Assembly: GCA_001566295.1 (NCBI GenBank)
Contig: KQ964252.1
Span: forward strand, 186,001-250,000
From: Microdochium bolleyi
Lineage: Eukaryota; Ascomycota; Sordariomycetes; Xylariales; Microdochiaceae
Reading direction: 5' to 3'
Length of the DNA stretch: 64,000 nt
Positions 53,228-64,000 of this stretch are shown here, piece by piece. The position numbers and the translations under genes are program-made. Numbering within the stretch: position 1 is the first letter of the stretch; the number at the start of each line of letters is the position of its first letter. Below the pieces are notes generated by a model that saw nothing but the letters and a program-made list of their open reading frames with translations, was not told where the DNA came from and made no database searches.

Positions 53228-55910
53228 TCATTCCCCTTTTCCCGGATACAGCCGCCTCCACCGCGCCACGACCTCGCCCCTCTCCTGCTCCGAGGCGTCG
53301 CGCCACACGGCGCTCCCCTGCTTGAGCCTGATCATGATGATCTCGGCCTTGAGCTGCGTCATGTGCCGCTTGTGCAGCTCCTTCTCGACGCCCTTGAGCG
53401 TGTAACCGGGGAGCCCATACACCGCGGAGAAGATATTGAACGGCACCCCGAGCAGGCCCTGCGCCACACCTTTGCCAAGGCCTTTCGCCCCGTCTCTCCG
53501 CGCGCCCTTGTAGGGGAGCACCACGAGCCCTGTCACCGCGTCGAACACGCCCACGCCAAACTCCTTCCCGGACACTTTCAAGCCGCTGCGTAGGCCCGTC
53601 ACCTCGTCGCGCCGCCGGGGCTCGATGTCGTGCCACAGGTACGACGGGAAGTTGCGGAACCCGTTGGCCACGTTGTAGAAGAAGTTGCCGGGGAACTTGA
53701 GCACCGATTTCCCCACGTTGAGGGCGTACCTCCCCGACGCGCGCGCCGTCAGGTCGGCGCGGCCGCGCTTCGGCTTGGCCGACACCGGGTCGCGGCTGAC
53801 CTCGTAACCCCCGTGGTCCATGCTGACAAAGGTCGCGGCGAAGTGCGACTTGGAGGCGACCTTTTTTGCAAACTTCTCCATGTGCCGCGGGGCGACGGCG
53901 TCGCCGGGACCCGAGGCGAAGATACTGGGCTTGTCGTTGTAGAAGGCGGCCGTCTCCGGGTCCGGGGCCTTGCGCGACTGCTGGATCGCCTTGAGTCTGT
54001 CGGCGTAGCACTTTGTGTAGTACCCGATGCAGGCGAACATGTAGGCGAACGCCACCACGCCGCCGAGGATGGGGGACTCGGCGCCCTCGTAGACGTACCA
54101 GTGCGTGTGCCGCAGCAGCTTGATGCTGTCGACCTTGATGACCTCGTGGTCGATCAGGCACAGCACGGCGAGGGTGCTGAGGTGCGCGCCCGTCTTCTTG
54201 TGCTCCCAGACGGCGACCTGGTCCGGGCAGAGGTCGCAGCTCATGTTGGCGAGGGTCAGCCGGTCTTGGATGTCCTTGACTGCCGTCTGGGCGCCGTCTT
54301 CCCTGGCGACATTCTCGGCGACACGGCGGGCCGCTTCCTGGGCTTCCGGCCTGAGTGCGAACTCGATTTTCTCGGCCAAGATGTCGGCAGTGAGGGTTTT
54401 GAATGGGGCCGGGGGCGGTCCAGCGCCAGCGTTCGCAATCATCTGGCCCCAGAACGGCTGGTCGCCGAAGAAGGGCACGACCACCGTGGGACAACCTGCA
54501 GCAATGCCGGCTGCTGTCGTCCCCGCGCCGCCATGGTGCACTACGCACGAGACTCGCTCAAAGAGCCAGTCGTGCGGGCAGTCGCCGACCATGTAGATGC
54601 TGTCGGGGATGTCGTCGCCGCCGATCTTGCCCCAGCCCCGCGACACGATGGCCCTGACACCAGCTTTCTCGACTGCCTGGAAGATCATCTGTGTGAGAGC
54701 TTCCGGGTCGTCGACGACGATCGAGCCGAAGCCGATGTAGATCGGTGGCGGACCTGACGCGAGAAACTGGGCAAGATCGGGCGGCGGAGTGTACGAGCTG
54801 GGCGACTTCATAAAGGCAAACCCGGCGACGTTGATGTTTGTGCCCCAGTCTTCCGGCTTGGGGATGAGTGACTCTGACCACAAGTATGTGTAGGGCACGC
54901 GGAGTCGGGTGAGTAGCTGGTTGCCCCAGAGCGGGCTGATCGGGTCGAGCTTGAGCGTGATGGCGCGAAACTTGTTGATGATGTCGCCGAGGCTGCAGAT
55001 GATTAGCATTAGACCATATACGGCTCTGGAAATACACTTACCCTTGCCACGTCAACAGCTCCATCACGATAAACGACATGAAGTTCGCAACCCCCGCCTC
55101 GGACTGCCCGTACTGCATCGACGCGAGCGGATGGTGGAAAGCCCTCGTTGGCGACCAGGGCATTGTGAACACCATGTGCAGGGGGATGCCCAGCTTCTCG
55201 GCGCAGTGAATGTGGCCCATCGAGGGCGGGTTTGCGATGATGGCGTCGGCCACAAACAGGTCGTCGCTGGCGGTGATGTCGGACGCCGTCGGCCTCCTTC
55301 CTCCGGGCACGACACCGCCTGCCGGCCGTCGAGGCTCGATGCAGCTCCGCCACGTCCCCTCCAGGATCTCGGCCATTTCCTTCCTTCTCTTGCCCACCTC
55401 GCCCGCCTTGAAGCTCTCCATGCTGGGCAGCAGACCCGGATTCTTGACCATGTACGCCATGAGTGCCTCTGGATCGCCGCCAATGCTGAAGAACTCGATG
55501 CCCTTTGACTCGACAAAATCTTTGAAGACTGGGTGTGTGCAGATGCGGACCCTGTGGTTGTACGGCGGGCTACTGAGCAGCTGGGCGATGGGGATGAAGG
55601 GCTGGACGTCGCCGCGGGAGCCGACAATGTGGATGGCGATGTTGAGCCGGGGCCCGAGAGCGGGCTTTTCATTGTTGTCGTCGCCGAGGGCTGTCGTTAC
55701 GCTGGGCCGGCGCGACGCGCAGGCCTTGCGGAGAGCATCGGGATTGTATGGCGCGAGGAACTCGCCGACACGGGCTGCGAGCTCCTGCGGGGTGCGGTGG
55801 AAGTGGATGGCGGTGCGGCCATCGCTGCCGACAGCGGTCGAGGTTCGCGTGAGGCCCGAGCCGATGGTAACATGGCCGGGCGTCTCTGAACGGACGCGGT
55901 GGAGGGACAT
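53228..55910 (-). CDS. Sterol 3-beta-glucosyltransferase-like UDP-glycosyltransferase (GT1/GT28 fold)
   Basis: Two exons, 55910-55042 and 54992-53228 (intron GTAAGT...TGCAG), give 877 residues. The N-terminal Rossmann domain starts at IAIHIVGSRGDVQPF near residue 95, the family's sugar-acceptor signature. The C-terminal domain has IYIGFGSIVVDDP and the donor-binding HHGGAGTTAAGIAAGCPTVV followed by FFGDQPFWGQ. These match sterol glucosyltransferases (Atg26/Ugt51 class). The usual N-terminal GRAM and PH domains are absent; about 90 variable residues precede the catalytic part. A long C-terminal extension of about 380 residues contains a Gly-rich segment (KGLGKGVAQGLLG). Likely role: transfer of glucose from UDP-glucose to a sterol or other lipid at membranes. 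Confidence 0.9.
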
Positions 55911-56472
55911 GGTCCCGGTGGATGGTGGTTGTGGTCAATGGGCGAGGTCGTGACAAGCTTTTGCAGTGGAGCGATGACGTTGTGGGCGTCCCTTTCGCAA
56001 GACTTGGCCGTGGAGCGCAGTGGGAGGGCGTGGGCGGTCGTCGCGAGAGATGATCAAGGTTGCACGAGCCACGAGGCACCAGAGGATGGAGAGAAGAAGG
56101 ACATTGTCAATTGTGCAGGCTGAGAACGGTGCTGATAACGCTCGCGGATCGGCAGGCGACAGAGAGGACGGGCGCGAGGCGAGTGCCTGCACGTTTTGAC
56201 TTTGAGTCGGGCGCGCCGGCTCGTTAAGATTTGCAGCGCGCTCTCCCTAGCTGTCAACGGCTAAGCGATGACGATGCTGGGCGGCATCGGGCCTAGTGCC
56301 GGCGAGGCTCCGCTCACCTCGGCCGCATCCATCCTTCCCGAAATCCGGATCCCTCGAGGCGAGCTTGGGTACCTCGGCTGGTGACGGTCGATAATTGTCA
56401 TTAGGACTGGCATATGACGGTGCGCAGGCTTCACGTGTTTGCGTCAGGTATGCTTCAATTGGCAGCAATGGT
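55911..56472. other. Intergenic, promoter of the glycosyltransferase
   Basis: No gene or clear element is seen. Confidence 0.55.
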
Positions 56473-57831
56473 CTATCTTCCCGGCAGGCCAAACTCCTCA
56501 TCCAGCCACCGCTCGTGCTCCCTGGCCAGCTGCACCGGGTCGTTCATCTCAAACCCGTAGTCGAATGGCGTGTCATCTGACAGCTTGCCGCTAACCTGGT
56601 CCCCGACGCCATGCGAGCTTTTCCCCCCCACGTGCTGGATCAGTACCGGCGTTACCGCGAACCGCAGCGCCCGGCCGACCCCCTTGTCGTCGTCACTGTC
56701 CCGCTGCGCGTTCGCCCAGTCCTCCAGGAAAGTGTCCACCGCTGCGTGCCCGCCATCCTCGGCGGTCGTTGACGCATTGTACATGGGCAGCAGGTGCTGC
56801 GTCACCTGCTCCTGGGGGAACACAAGCCCCTGCGCGCAGCACCCGTACTTGTGCATCAGCTCCACGCCCGGCTTCCGCGGGAGCATGCAGCTGCGGCCGG
56901 CCAGGAAGTAGAGACCCATGCTCATCGGCGTGCAGACGCCGCAGATAAGCAAGACAGTGACGGGTGTGAGAAGCTTGCGTGCAGCACCCGACACCGGCGA
57001 CCAACGAAGACACAGCACGCCGAGGACCGCCAGCTCTACCAGGACCACTGACATGCAACTGACGAGGTAGGTCAGCCACTCCTCCGAGTTCCAGCCCAGA
57101 AGGCGACCGTCGTAGAATATCCGCAAATAGAGGAAATTGTCCTGTCCCAGCTCACTCGCCTGGCGCTTGGCCGACCCCAGCGCAGCCAACAGGCGGTGGA
57201 ACCAGCCGTCCAGGGCTATCACGTCGTCCTCGATCGTCATTGTGTACGTGGGCTTGACTTTGGCGCACGAGTCCAGCAGGACAGTGTAGTCGATCTTCTG
57301 CTTGCGCGCGTGCGCGGGATAGCTCGAGTCGGTCTCGAGCTCGGCGATGGTCTTGAGCAGCGCGGGGTCCCCAGCCGGGTACTGCGGGAGGCTGTCGGCC
57401 ATGTTGCGTAGCCAGGGCTGGCCAAAATCCTCGTGGACAGACTGGTTTGTGTGCGCGAGGAAGGCCACGACGTAAATCCGCTGCCTCTCGGCATCATCGA
57501 GCCCCTCGAGTATGGATCCCAGTGTATCCTTGAGGTACGAGAAGCCGTGGCGGCTGACGGAGCCGATGGCGACGCAGATGTCGGGCGGGGTGAGGTCGTC
57601 CTTGGGGTGCCACCTTGCGGGCGCGTGGATGGCAGCCTGGTCGGCGAACTTGCGGGCTTGGCCCTTGCGGTAGGCTGAGTAGGAGAGCACGCGCGCCTCC
57701 TCCGGGCGAAAGAAGGCGGAGGTCGGGTCGCGGAAGCAGGCGGCACGCAGGTAGAGGGCGGCGCAGACCCAGAGGACGAGGAAGGCGAGGAAGAGGGAGG
57801 CGGGCCCGCGGGGGCGGGCACCGGCCAGCAT
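56473..57831 (-). CDS. PGAP4/TMEM246-like membrane glycosyltransferase
   Basis: A single exon encodes 452 residues. A signal-anchor helix (ASLFLAFLVLWVCAALYL) is followed by a luminal GT-A-like half with CVAIGSVSRHG and the metal-binding acidic motif TIEDDVIALDGW near residue 200. Two closely spaced transmembrane helices (SVVLVELAVLGVLCL and LLTPVTVLLICGVCT) then interrupt the domain. The second half follows, with YGCCAQGLVFPQ and a C-terminal HVGGKSSHG. A GT-A domain split by a pair of membrane helices is the hallmark of PGAP4, the Golgi GalNAc transferase that decorates GPI anchors. A fungal role in GPI glycan side-chain addition is inferred. Confidence 0.82.
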   Translation of the reverse strand: MLAGARPRGPASLFLAFLVLWVCAALYLRAACFRDPTSAFFRPEEARVLSYSAYRKGQARKFADQAAIHAPARWHPKDDLTPPDICVAIGSVSRHGFSYLKDTLGSILEGLDDAERQRIYVVAFLAHTNQSVHEDFGQPWLRNMADSLPQYPAGDPALLKTIAELETDSSYPAHARKQKIDYTVLLDSCAKVKPTYTMTIEDDVIALDGWFHRLLAALGSAKRQASELGQDNFLYLRIFYDGRLLGWNSEEWLTYLVSCMSVVLVELAVLGVLCLRWSPVSGAARKLLTPVTVLLICGVCTPMSMGLYFLAGRSCMLPRKPGVELMHKYGCCAQGLVFPQEQVTQHLLPMYNASTTAEDGGHAAVDTFLEDWANAQRDSDDDKGVGRALRFAVTPVLIQHVGGKSSHGVGDQVSGKLSDDTPFDYGFEMNDPVQLAREHERWLDEEFGLPGR

Positions 57832-58745
57832 CGTGGAGAGGGGCGGTCGCCTGTGGTAGGAGGGCCGTGGAACGTATGGCGTGGTACTCTGTAGCTATCG
57901 CATTGCTCGTCGGCGTGGTCTCGTGTGTTGGAGGATGACGTCGGGGATGGTGATTGTTGCGAGGAGGCGGAGAATTGCACGGAGCCAGACGGGCCGGATC
58001 TTGGGAAGGAGCGCCCCTGCCGGCGCCAAGGATATACAATACAGGGGGTCCCACAGCCCTGGGCCCACCTACCAAGCGTGCTCCAGTGCCCATGTCGACA
58101 TCACGGCCTTCCAAGGTTTCTCTACCTGCAGGCTTCATTTTGCCGAGTTCTACCAACCAGGGATAAAGACAGCACGATAAATGAAGACATCCCGCAACGG
58201 CATTGTAACGGCAATCAGTAGGGTATGCTCGGCTCCCAATTCTTGCGGACGCTATGTGCACACAGTCGAGACTGTGTACCCTGAGCTCCAATGCTGCATC
58301 TCGAGGATGCAGAACGCCCCAGCCTACGAATATCCAGCTGAACAGCTGCCTGGCGCAGATCAAGCCACGCGGCTTGCGGCTGAATCTCCCATTGCGGCAG
58401 CTGGACGAAGAACAGCGAGCGCAACGTTGCCTTCTGATGGGCGGCTGAGTCTAAGCCTCGATCTTTCGTGCTCAACTGCCATGATCCAGGTCTCAGAATG
58501 GGCTCAACGTCCCACCCAGCAAGACTCTCGGAGACTCGCGAAGCACGTCAGATTCCAGAGATCACGGTCCAAGACTGTGGCGGCTGTGCCATCACAAGGG
58601 AGCTCAGAGGGGGCGCGTTTGCCAAGGACTTGAGCGTCATTTGCTGCTGACGCCATGTCTCGAGGACAATGGTTCTATAAGATGTCATGGATGACCCAGC
58701 TACAATGCCACTTTCCAATGTCAGCACATCCCCCATATTCCAGCC
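57832..58745. other. Intergenic between divergent PGAP4-like and P450 genes
   Basis: Two promoters are expected. Frames here have no motif. Confidence 0.55.
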
Positions 58746-60411
58746 ATGGACACCTCCCAGGAATCTCAGATCTCAGTCCTCGGGGGCTTGGTCTCCTCAT
58801 CCGCAACGACACTCGCAGTGTTGGGTTTTCTTGTGAGCGGGCCCTTAGCATCGTATTCCTATCATCTCGTCTGACCACGACCACATCTAGCCAATCGCTG
58901 CCATCGCCGCCAAGGCCGTCTACAACATCTGGTTCCACCCGCTGTCTGCATTCCCAGGCCCAAAACTGTACGCCGTCACCGAGCTCTCCCTTAACTGGCA
59001 GAACAACGTCAGGGGCACCTTCCTCCCCCGTCTCCAGGAACTGCACCGCCAGTACGGTCCCATCGTCCGGACCGGACCCAATGCCCTTTCGGTTGACGGC
59101 GGCATCGCCTGGCCTCAAGTCTACGCACACCGCTCCGGCAAGCCCGAATACCCCAAGCTAGCCGGCTACTTTGGTCCTGAGAACGACAAGAGCATCATCA
59201 TGGCTCCTCGGGACAACCACCGCCGTCAGAGACGGCATCTGGCTCATGCTTTCAGCGAGGCCGCCTTGACGGAACAGCAGGCCTACGTTCTCAAGTACGT
59301 CAACCTGATCATGAACAAGTTCTCCGAGCACGCCGACCAAGCCAAAAACCTCAACATCGTCGACTGGCTCAACTTCATGACGTTTGACATCATCGGCGAC
59401 CTCGCGTTTGGAGAGTCCTTTGGCAGCCTCAGCCAGGACGGCTACCACCCTTGGGTGCGTTCAGTGATCGATAGCGTTTACGGCTTCAGCCTGGCGCACT
59501 TCATTAAGTTCCATCCAATCTTCACACCCATATTCCCGTTCGTGGTCGGCACCAGGTTTTTCAAGCAGATTCGCATCGTGCAGGATGTTTCCAAGACTAA
59601 AGCACAGGCCCGTATGGACCAGGGTGAGGCTCCAGGCGGCCGGCGCGATATCATGACCTACGTGACCAGAGGTAAAAACAGCGACGGCGAGCAGGGCATG
59701 ACTCACGAGGAGCAGCTCATCGTCGTCCCGCTGCTAGTTACTGCAGGTAGCGACACCACGGCCACAGCACTGTGCGGGTTCTTCTTTCTTCTGGGACAGC
59801 ACCCCAATGCCATGAGCCATCTACAGCGAGAGGTTCGGAAAGCTTTTGAGGACGAGACTGAGATCGATATCAAAAGTTCCGCGAGACTGCAGTATCTGCA
59901 CGCCTGCATTGAGGAGACGCTACGCCTATTTCCGCCTGCTGTCGAGGTACCTCCACGGGTTTCTCCCGGAGCTGAGATCGACGGCAGATGGGTGCCGAAA
60001 GGGGTGAGTCGTCACTACGACACAGGCACAAATTGTCACCATTGCTAACCACTTCACACCGAACAGACCCGCATCACAACTCCCCAATACGTCACCCACC
60101 GCAACCCATCCCACTTCAAAGATCCAGACTCGTTCCATCCCGAGCGCTGGCTACAAGCCTCGCACCCTTTATATGACCCGCGCTATGCCGGAGACAATCG
60201 TTCCGTCTTCAAGCCTTTCAGCTTCGGGCCGAGGGACTGCCTGGGCAAGAACCTCGCATACGCCGAGATGCGCATCTTTGCGGCTCGTCTTATGCTGCAG
60301 TTCGACTGGGAGCTGCTTCCAGGTCAGGATGAGTGGATGAGCAAGCAGAAGGTCACGGTGACGTGGCAGAAGGGGCCGCTGATGGTGAAATTCCACCAGC
60401 GGAAGGAGTGA
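58746..60411 (+). CDS. Cytochrome P450 monooxygenase A
   Basis: Three exons (58746-58832, 58891-60003, 60067-60411) join in phase 0 to 514 residues. The first exon encodes the N-terminal membrane anchor (SATTLAVLGFL). The proline-rich hinge is FPGPKLY. The I-helix oxygen-binding motif is TAGSDTTATA near residue 313, the K-helix EETLR near 369, the PERW region after HPERWLQ, and the heme loop FSFGPRDCLGKN with the ligand cysteine near 458. The overall pattern resembles the large fungal group that includes isotrichodermin C-15 hydroxylase-like enzymes. It is ER-bound and needs NADPH-P450 reductase. It is convergent with a second P450. Confidence 0.93.
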
Positions 60412-60788
60412 AGGGGCGCCACGATGATTGTTATGCTCTTCCAATTTTATATTTAGTTTCGTCTTCAGTGAAATCTCCACTTCCTACTTGTGCTACACGT
60501 GGCATGTGGAGTTCTCAACTTTGAAAGGAGTACTTGGAACACACCCTTTTGAGAGAAAACCTTGCACCGAAATCACGCAAACAGCAGCCCGCCTCTGTAT
60601 GTGGAACCCTGGTCTCGGTGCTAGTGGTCACAACACCGCTGAGACTGTCTCAAGGCAGTTGGACGGCACATCACTCTGGCTTGACTGAGAGCACTGAACA
60701 CCTATATCCTGCCCACTCGCCCTCTCATGACGATTTTAAAACTCTCGAAATCCTTACACTCCAGTTTTCGTGCTGTTTTCTGCTTGCC
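60412..60788. other. Spacer between convergent P450 genes
   Basis: Only 377 bp separate the two stop codons; it is shared 3' sequence. Confidence 0.6.
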
Positions 60789-62593
60789 TTACCTCTTGGC
60801 AGGTGTCACATCGACCATAAGCGGCCCCTTCTCCCACGCAAAGTAGATGCACTGGTCGTCCCAACGCCGGCTCTCAGGCCTAATGTGCAGATCGAACCGC
60901 CAGAGCAGGCGGGTGAGGATCGTGCGCATCTCGGCGTAGGCGAGGCTGCTGATGTGTCAGCGCATTTGTCGTCATGTGCCCAATGCAGCAGAATCCTCAG
61001 GGTTATGAACAAAAGAGAAATGGGATCGGCGGTGCGAGCAGTAGGTAGAGACGAGACTTACTTCTTGCCGATGCAGTTCCTCGGTCCAGTTGAGAAGGGG
61101 TACAGGATGTCTCTCCTGTCATTGGCATATCGCAGGTCAGTGCCCAGCCAGCGCTCCGGGACGAAATGCTCTGGGTCTGTCCAGGTCTGAGGGTCCCGAT
61201 ACGCCGTCAAGTGGGGAATGGAGACCTTGGACTGTACATAACATACGAATAGTTAGTCAGCATTGTGTATGGTTTCGCCTTCAGAGACAGGAAAGGGCCG
61301 GCTGACATTCTCGGGGAGGAAGTAGCCGCTTATGTGACTCCCGCCCGGCGGGACTACTCGGCTGAGACCGACAGGGACAGGAGGATCTGCAGGAAGAGGT
61401 GTCAGCTGAGTACTTCCGTGTCCTGTAAAAGGCGGAATACAGAACTTACACAATCTGAACGACTCATCAAACACCGCAAGCAGGTACGGAAGGTCATTGA
61501 CCGTTCCCTGGTTGATCTCCTCTTCGCTCGAGAACCGGCCCCGGATCTCTTCGACCAGCTTGTCATACTTGTCCCGGTTCGTCAGTAAATTGAACGTAGT
61601 CCCGACGAGGATCGTACCCGTGGTATCGCTACCAGCGATGATGAGCGTCGTGGCATTCGTCGCAATCTCATCCTTCGAGAGCCCCTTCTCGTCGTTGTGC
61701 CGGAGGACATAATCCAGCAGGTCCCGGCGGTCAGCGCCGCCGCCCCTGTCGATCCGGTCCTTGACAATCTCCTCCCCACGCTGCACATTATAGTTGAAGT
61801 CATGCACGATCTGCCGCGGCACCATGCGTCTGAAGAATGGGCCTACCCACGGGTGCCTCACGACGATCTGCCCGACGGTGCCGAACTTGATGCTGTTCTG
61901 GATCGCGGCCACGGCCGGGTCGTACACGCCCTTCTCGAGGCACCGGAAGGATTGCCCGAACGCGAGGTCTCCGATGACGTCGAACGTGGCGAAGTTATAC
62001 CAGAGCGTGATATCCACGGGGTCATCGCGCGCCGCCATCTCCGCAAACTTCGCAATGAAGAGGTCCACGTGGTGATCGAGCAGGTGCGACTGCGCGCGCA
62101 GCGCCTTCTCGGAAAAGGCGTGCGCCATGACACGGCGCATGCGCTTGTGCCCGTCGTTGTCGGCGTGGATGATGTCCCTGACAGGGGTGGCCGAGGCGTC
62201 GTAGAAGGCCGGGTCCTTGGGGAACTGCTGGCTCGACTCCTTCTTGTGTCCGTAGATCTGCTTCCAGGCCTCCGGGTCGATGGTCGAGACCTCGTCCGGC
62301 GAGAATCGTACTGTCGCGCCGTACCGGGCGTGCAGCTGCTTCAGCTTGTGCGGCCATGTGCCCCGCGCGAGGTAGTACAGGTAGAACCAGTCCGTGAGCG
62401 TGTAGAGCTTTGGGCCTGGGATCTTGGCCAGGGGGTGGAAGAAGGCGAGGTAGATACCTCGGGCGATGACGAACGTTGCCGTCTGCACGCATGGAAAGCG
62501 AAGTCTCTTGTTAGTACCTCAGGCACAAATGGAGACATGTAGCAGTCTTACCGCCAGCCCCAGCACTGCCGCGCTCTCGTATGCAGATATCAT
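60789..62593 (-). CDS. Cytochrome P450 monooxygenase B
   Basis: Five exons (62593-62552, 62482-61450, 61386-61307, 61231-61062, 60945-60789) give 493 residues with every phase consistent. Each splice restores a P450 motif: ESFRL|YPPVPVGLSR after the K helix, FLPEN|SKVSIPH, and FSTGPRNCIGK|NLAYAEMR around the heme cysteine near residue 438. The I helix has IIAGSDTTGTI near residue 295. The hinge is IPGPKLYTL. Like P450 A it has a very short first exon for the membrane anchor. Shared features (GHKRMRRVMAHAFSEKAL versus NHRRQRRHLAHAFSEAAL) show the two are related but not recent duplicates. Confidence 0.93.
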
Positions 62594-63623
62594 TGTCGCT
62601 CGGCGATGCTTCTGCAGAGAGATCCTGTGAGTTACGAAAATCGTATGCAAGCTGCTTCCCTCGATCTGAGCACTACCTGTTCTTTCTAAAGTTACTTTCG
62701 AGACATTGCCGAGTAGAACCGCGTAGTCTCACCGGTCGCTGTATCAACAGCGCACATCCCGATCTCGTGGAGGTTCCGGGGGCATGTCGGACTCTGCAAA
62801 TCGCACAGATTGTTTCGGCAGACGCGTCAGAACTTGTTTCCGAGTCTCCGTCCTGTGGCAGAGAAATCACACCTAATATGCGACGGTGACATCGTGCGAA
62901 ATGCAGATCGCCGGGGATTCAACGGGATGCTTTATCACTGTCCTAAATTCCCCTCCCGACCTGCATTCTTGGCATGAATCTGCGGTGGGTGGCACTGGCC
63001 CGGGATTAAGATGTCCCTTGAGACCCGGGGAAAAAAAAGGTTATCCGCACCAGACTTCCTTTGAGTTTCACCAGACAGGGTGTGGAATGATCTGCATCCG
63101 TTGCCGCGTCACCTCCCTGATAATTACAGTCTTGGCGCTTTACGCTTGTGCTGCTGACCAGGCCGGGTACTGCTCCGAACTTCCTGGTCTGGAATCCTTG
63201 CTTGATCCTGAGACCCTTGCTCGTTCCTAGGGACCAACTTTATTTCTGCTTTGTCTTGTTGGATTGTGTCGCAGGCTATCGCCTCCAGACATCCTAGGCC
63301 CAAGACCCATCGTAGAGTTGCGGAAAGTCCCGCTACCTTACAATGTGGTCCCCTGACCATCCCCCACGTCATGCCAGACGTCATCGAAGCACTCGAGAGA
63401 AGGGAGGTGGTTTTGAAAAGCTGCCATATCTCTGACGTCCGAGAGTAAGTCTATGTCCTACTACGGCCAACATGAGGCGAAGATTTGCATTTCACCCAAT
63501 GCTATCAGATCAATCAAAGCACTCCCGGGTATACATGGCAAAAACAAGAAAACAAAATGCATTGGCCGTGCTTTTGTACGAATAAGTAACTTCTGATGAG
63601 CTCAAACAATCTGTTCCAACATC
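62594..63623. other. Intergenic between P450 B and GNAT genes
   Basis: It holds the P450 B promoter and the GNAT 3' region. No additional gene is supported. Confidence 0.55.
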
Positions 63624-64000
63624 CTATGTCCGCTCGGGCCACTTCCACATGATATCCAGGCCTTCCAAGTGAGTCAATGGGTTCCCCTCGCCGTCTCTGG
63701 CACATCCCAGAGTCTCGTCGAACCCACATCGGGCATAGAACTCTTCTGTTCCGACAGCGGTGATGACGGAAGCCACCACGCCCTCCTCTTGGGCCCGATC
63801 GAGTCCCCACTGCGTGAGCTTCTTGCCCGCGCCTATCCCCTGGTGGTCGGGATGCACGGCGAGGAAGGAGAGGTACCACGACTCACCGCGATCGCCGCTC
63901 CAGATTGAATCGAAGAACGGGTATGTCCGAGCTATCACATCGAGGTTGGCTGGGGATGCGGCGCGGTCGGGGTAGAGGCGCTCGTGCACGGCCATGGCCT
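63624..64000 (-). CDS. GNAT-family N-acetyltransferase, partial (5' part outside the window)
   Basis: The frame runs off the right edge and stops at TAG 63626-63624, leaving about 125 C-terminal residues. The acetyl-CoA binding motif A is LAVHPDHQGIGAGKKLTQWG, followed by the usual motif B region (EEFYARCGFDE). The fold transfers acetyl from acetyl-CoA to an amine. The region ahead (DSIWSGDRGESWYLSFLAV) matches fungal small-molecule GNATs. The substrate is unknown. Confidence 0.88.
   Translation of the reverse strand, partial: AMAVHERLYPDRAASPANLDVIARTYPFFDSIWSGDRGESWYLSFLAVHPDHQGIGAGKKLTQWGLDRAQEEGVVASVITAVGTEEFYARCGFDETLGCARDGEGNPLTHLEGLDIMWKWPERT

Noticed and set aside
53630..54757. 375-codon plus-strand frame inside the glycosyltransferase gene
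   Set aside because: Antisense shadow of the exon with the UDP-sugar binding motif.

Overview
The window is nuclear DNA of a filamentous ascomycete (Pezizomycotina, most likely a Sordariomycete; this placement is inferred). The evidence is GC-rich genes with short GT-AG introns (about 45-90 nt), an AA9 polysaccharide monooxygenase with a CBM1, a hydrophobin, HET and NACHT NLR-type genes, Tri12-type and sugar-type MFS transporters, and an intron-containing tRNA-Thr. I read 19 protein-coding genes (one cut by the window end), one tRNA and about six decayed genes. Exons were joined by hand, using splice signals, reading phase and family motifs.

Region 1 (0.5-10.6 kb) is a compact catabolic-looking cluster. 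It holds two acyl/aryl-CoA ligases (both ending AKL), two paralogous crotonase-fold hydratases (ending SRL and SHL) and a Tri12-type MFS transporter. All four enzymes end in a peroxisomal PTS1-type tripeptide. The hydratases are divergent and share an 860-bp promoter with two CCTCGG elements; a third lies upstream of ligase 2. The simplest model is uptake or export of a carboxylic acid, CoA activation, and peroxisomal side-chain hydration and shortening.

Region 2 (10.8-16.5 kb) is a graveyard of at least five relics: a basic nuclear-type protein, an unknown, two mutually inverted copies of one gene family (one with Cys-rich modules), and an F-box gene. A further relic of the Cys-rich module sits at 24.6-25.1 kb. 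Region 3 (17-25.5 kb) has a mucin-like type I membrane protein, a class II-like hydrophobin with a long Asn/Gly domain, an imperfect ~80-bp tandem repeat array, and long stretches with no gene.

Region 4 (25.5-38.6 kb) holds a 12-exon sugar/quinate-type MFS transporter, a chitin deacetylase with C-terminal CBM18, tRNA-Thr(UGU), a secreted M28 carboxypeptidase of the PSMA/TfR type and a serine-type D-aminopeptidase-like hydrolase. Region 5 (39-53 kb) contains two fungal NLRs, HET-NACHT-WD40 and NACHT-ankyrin. The second begins with a short exon that looks like an amyloid signalling motif. Between them lie AA9-CBM1, an eEF1B-gamma-like GST and an Old Yellow Enzyme. Region 6 (53-64 kb) has a sterol-glucosyltransferase-like protein, a PGAP4/TMEM246-like split-TM glycosyltransferase, two convergent cytochromes P450 and the 3' part of a GNAT acetyltransferase.
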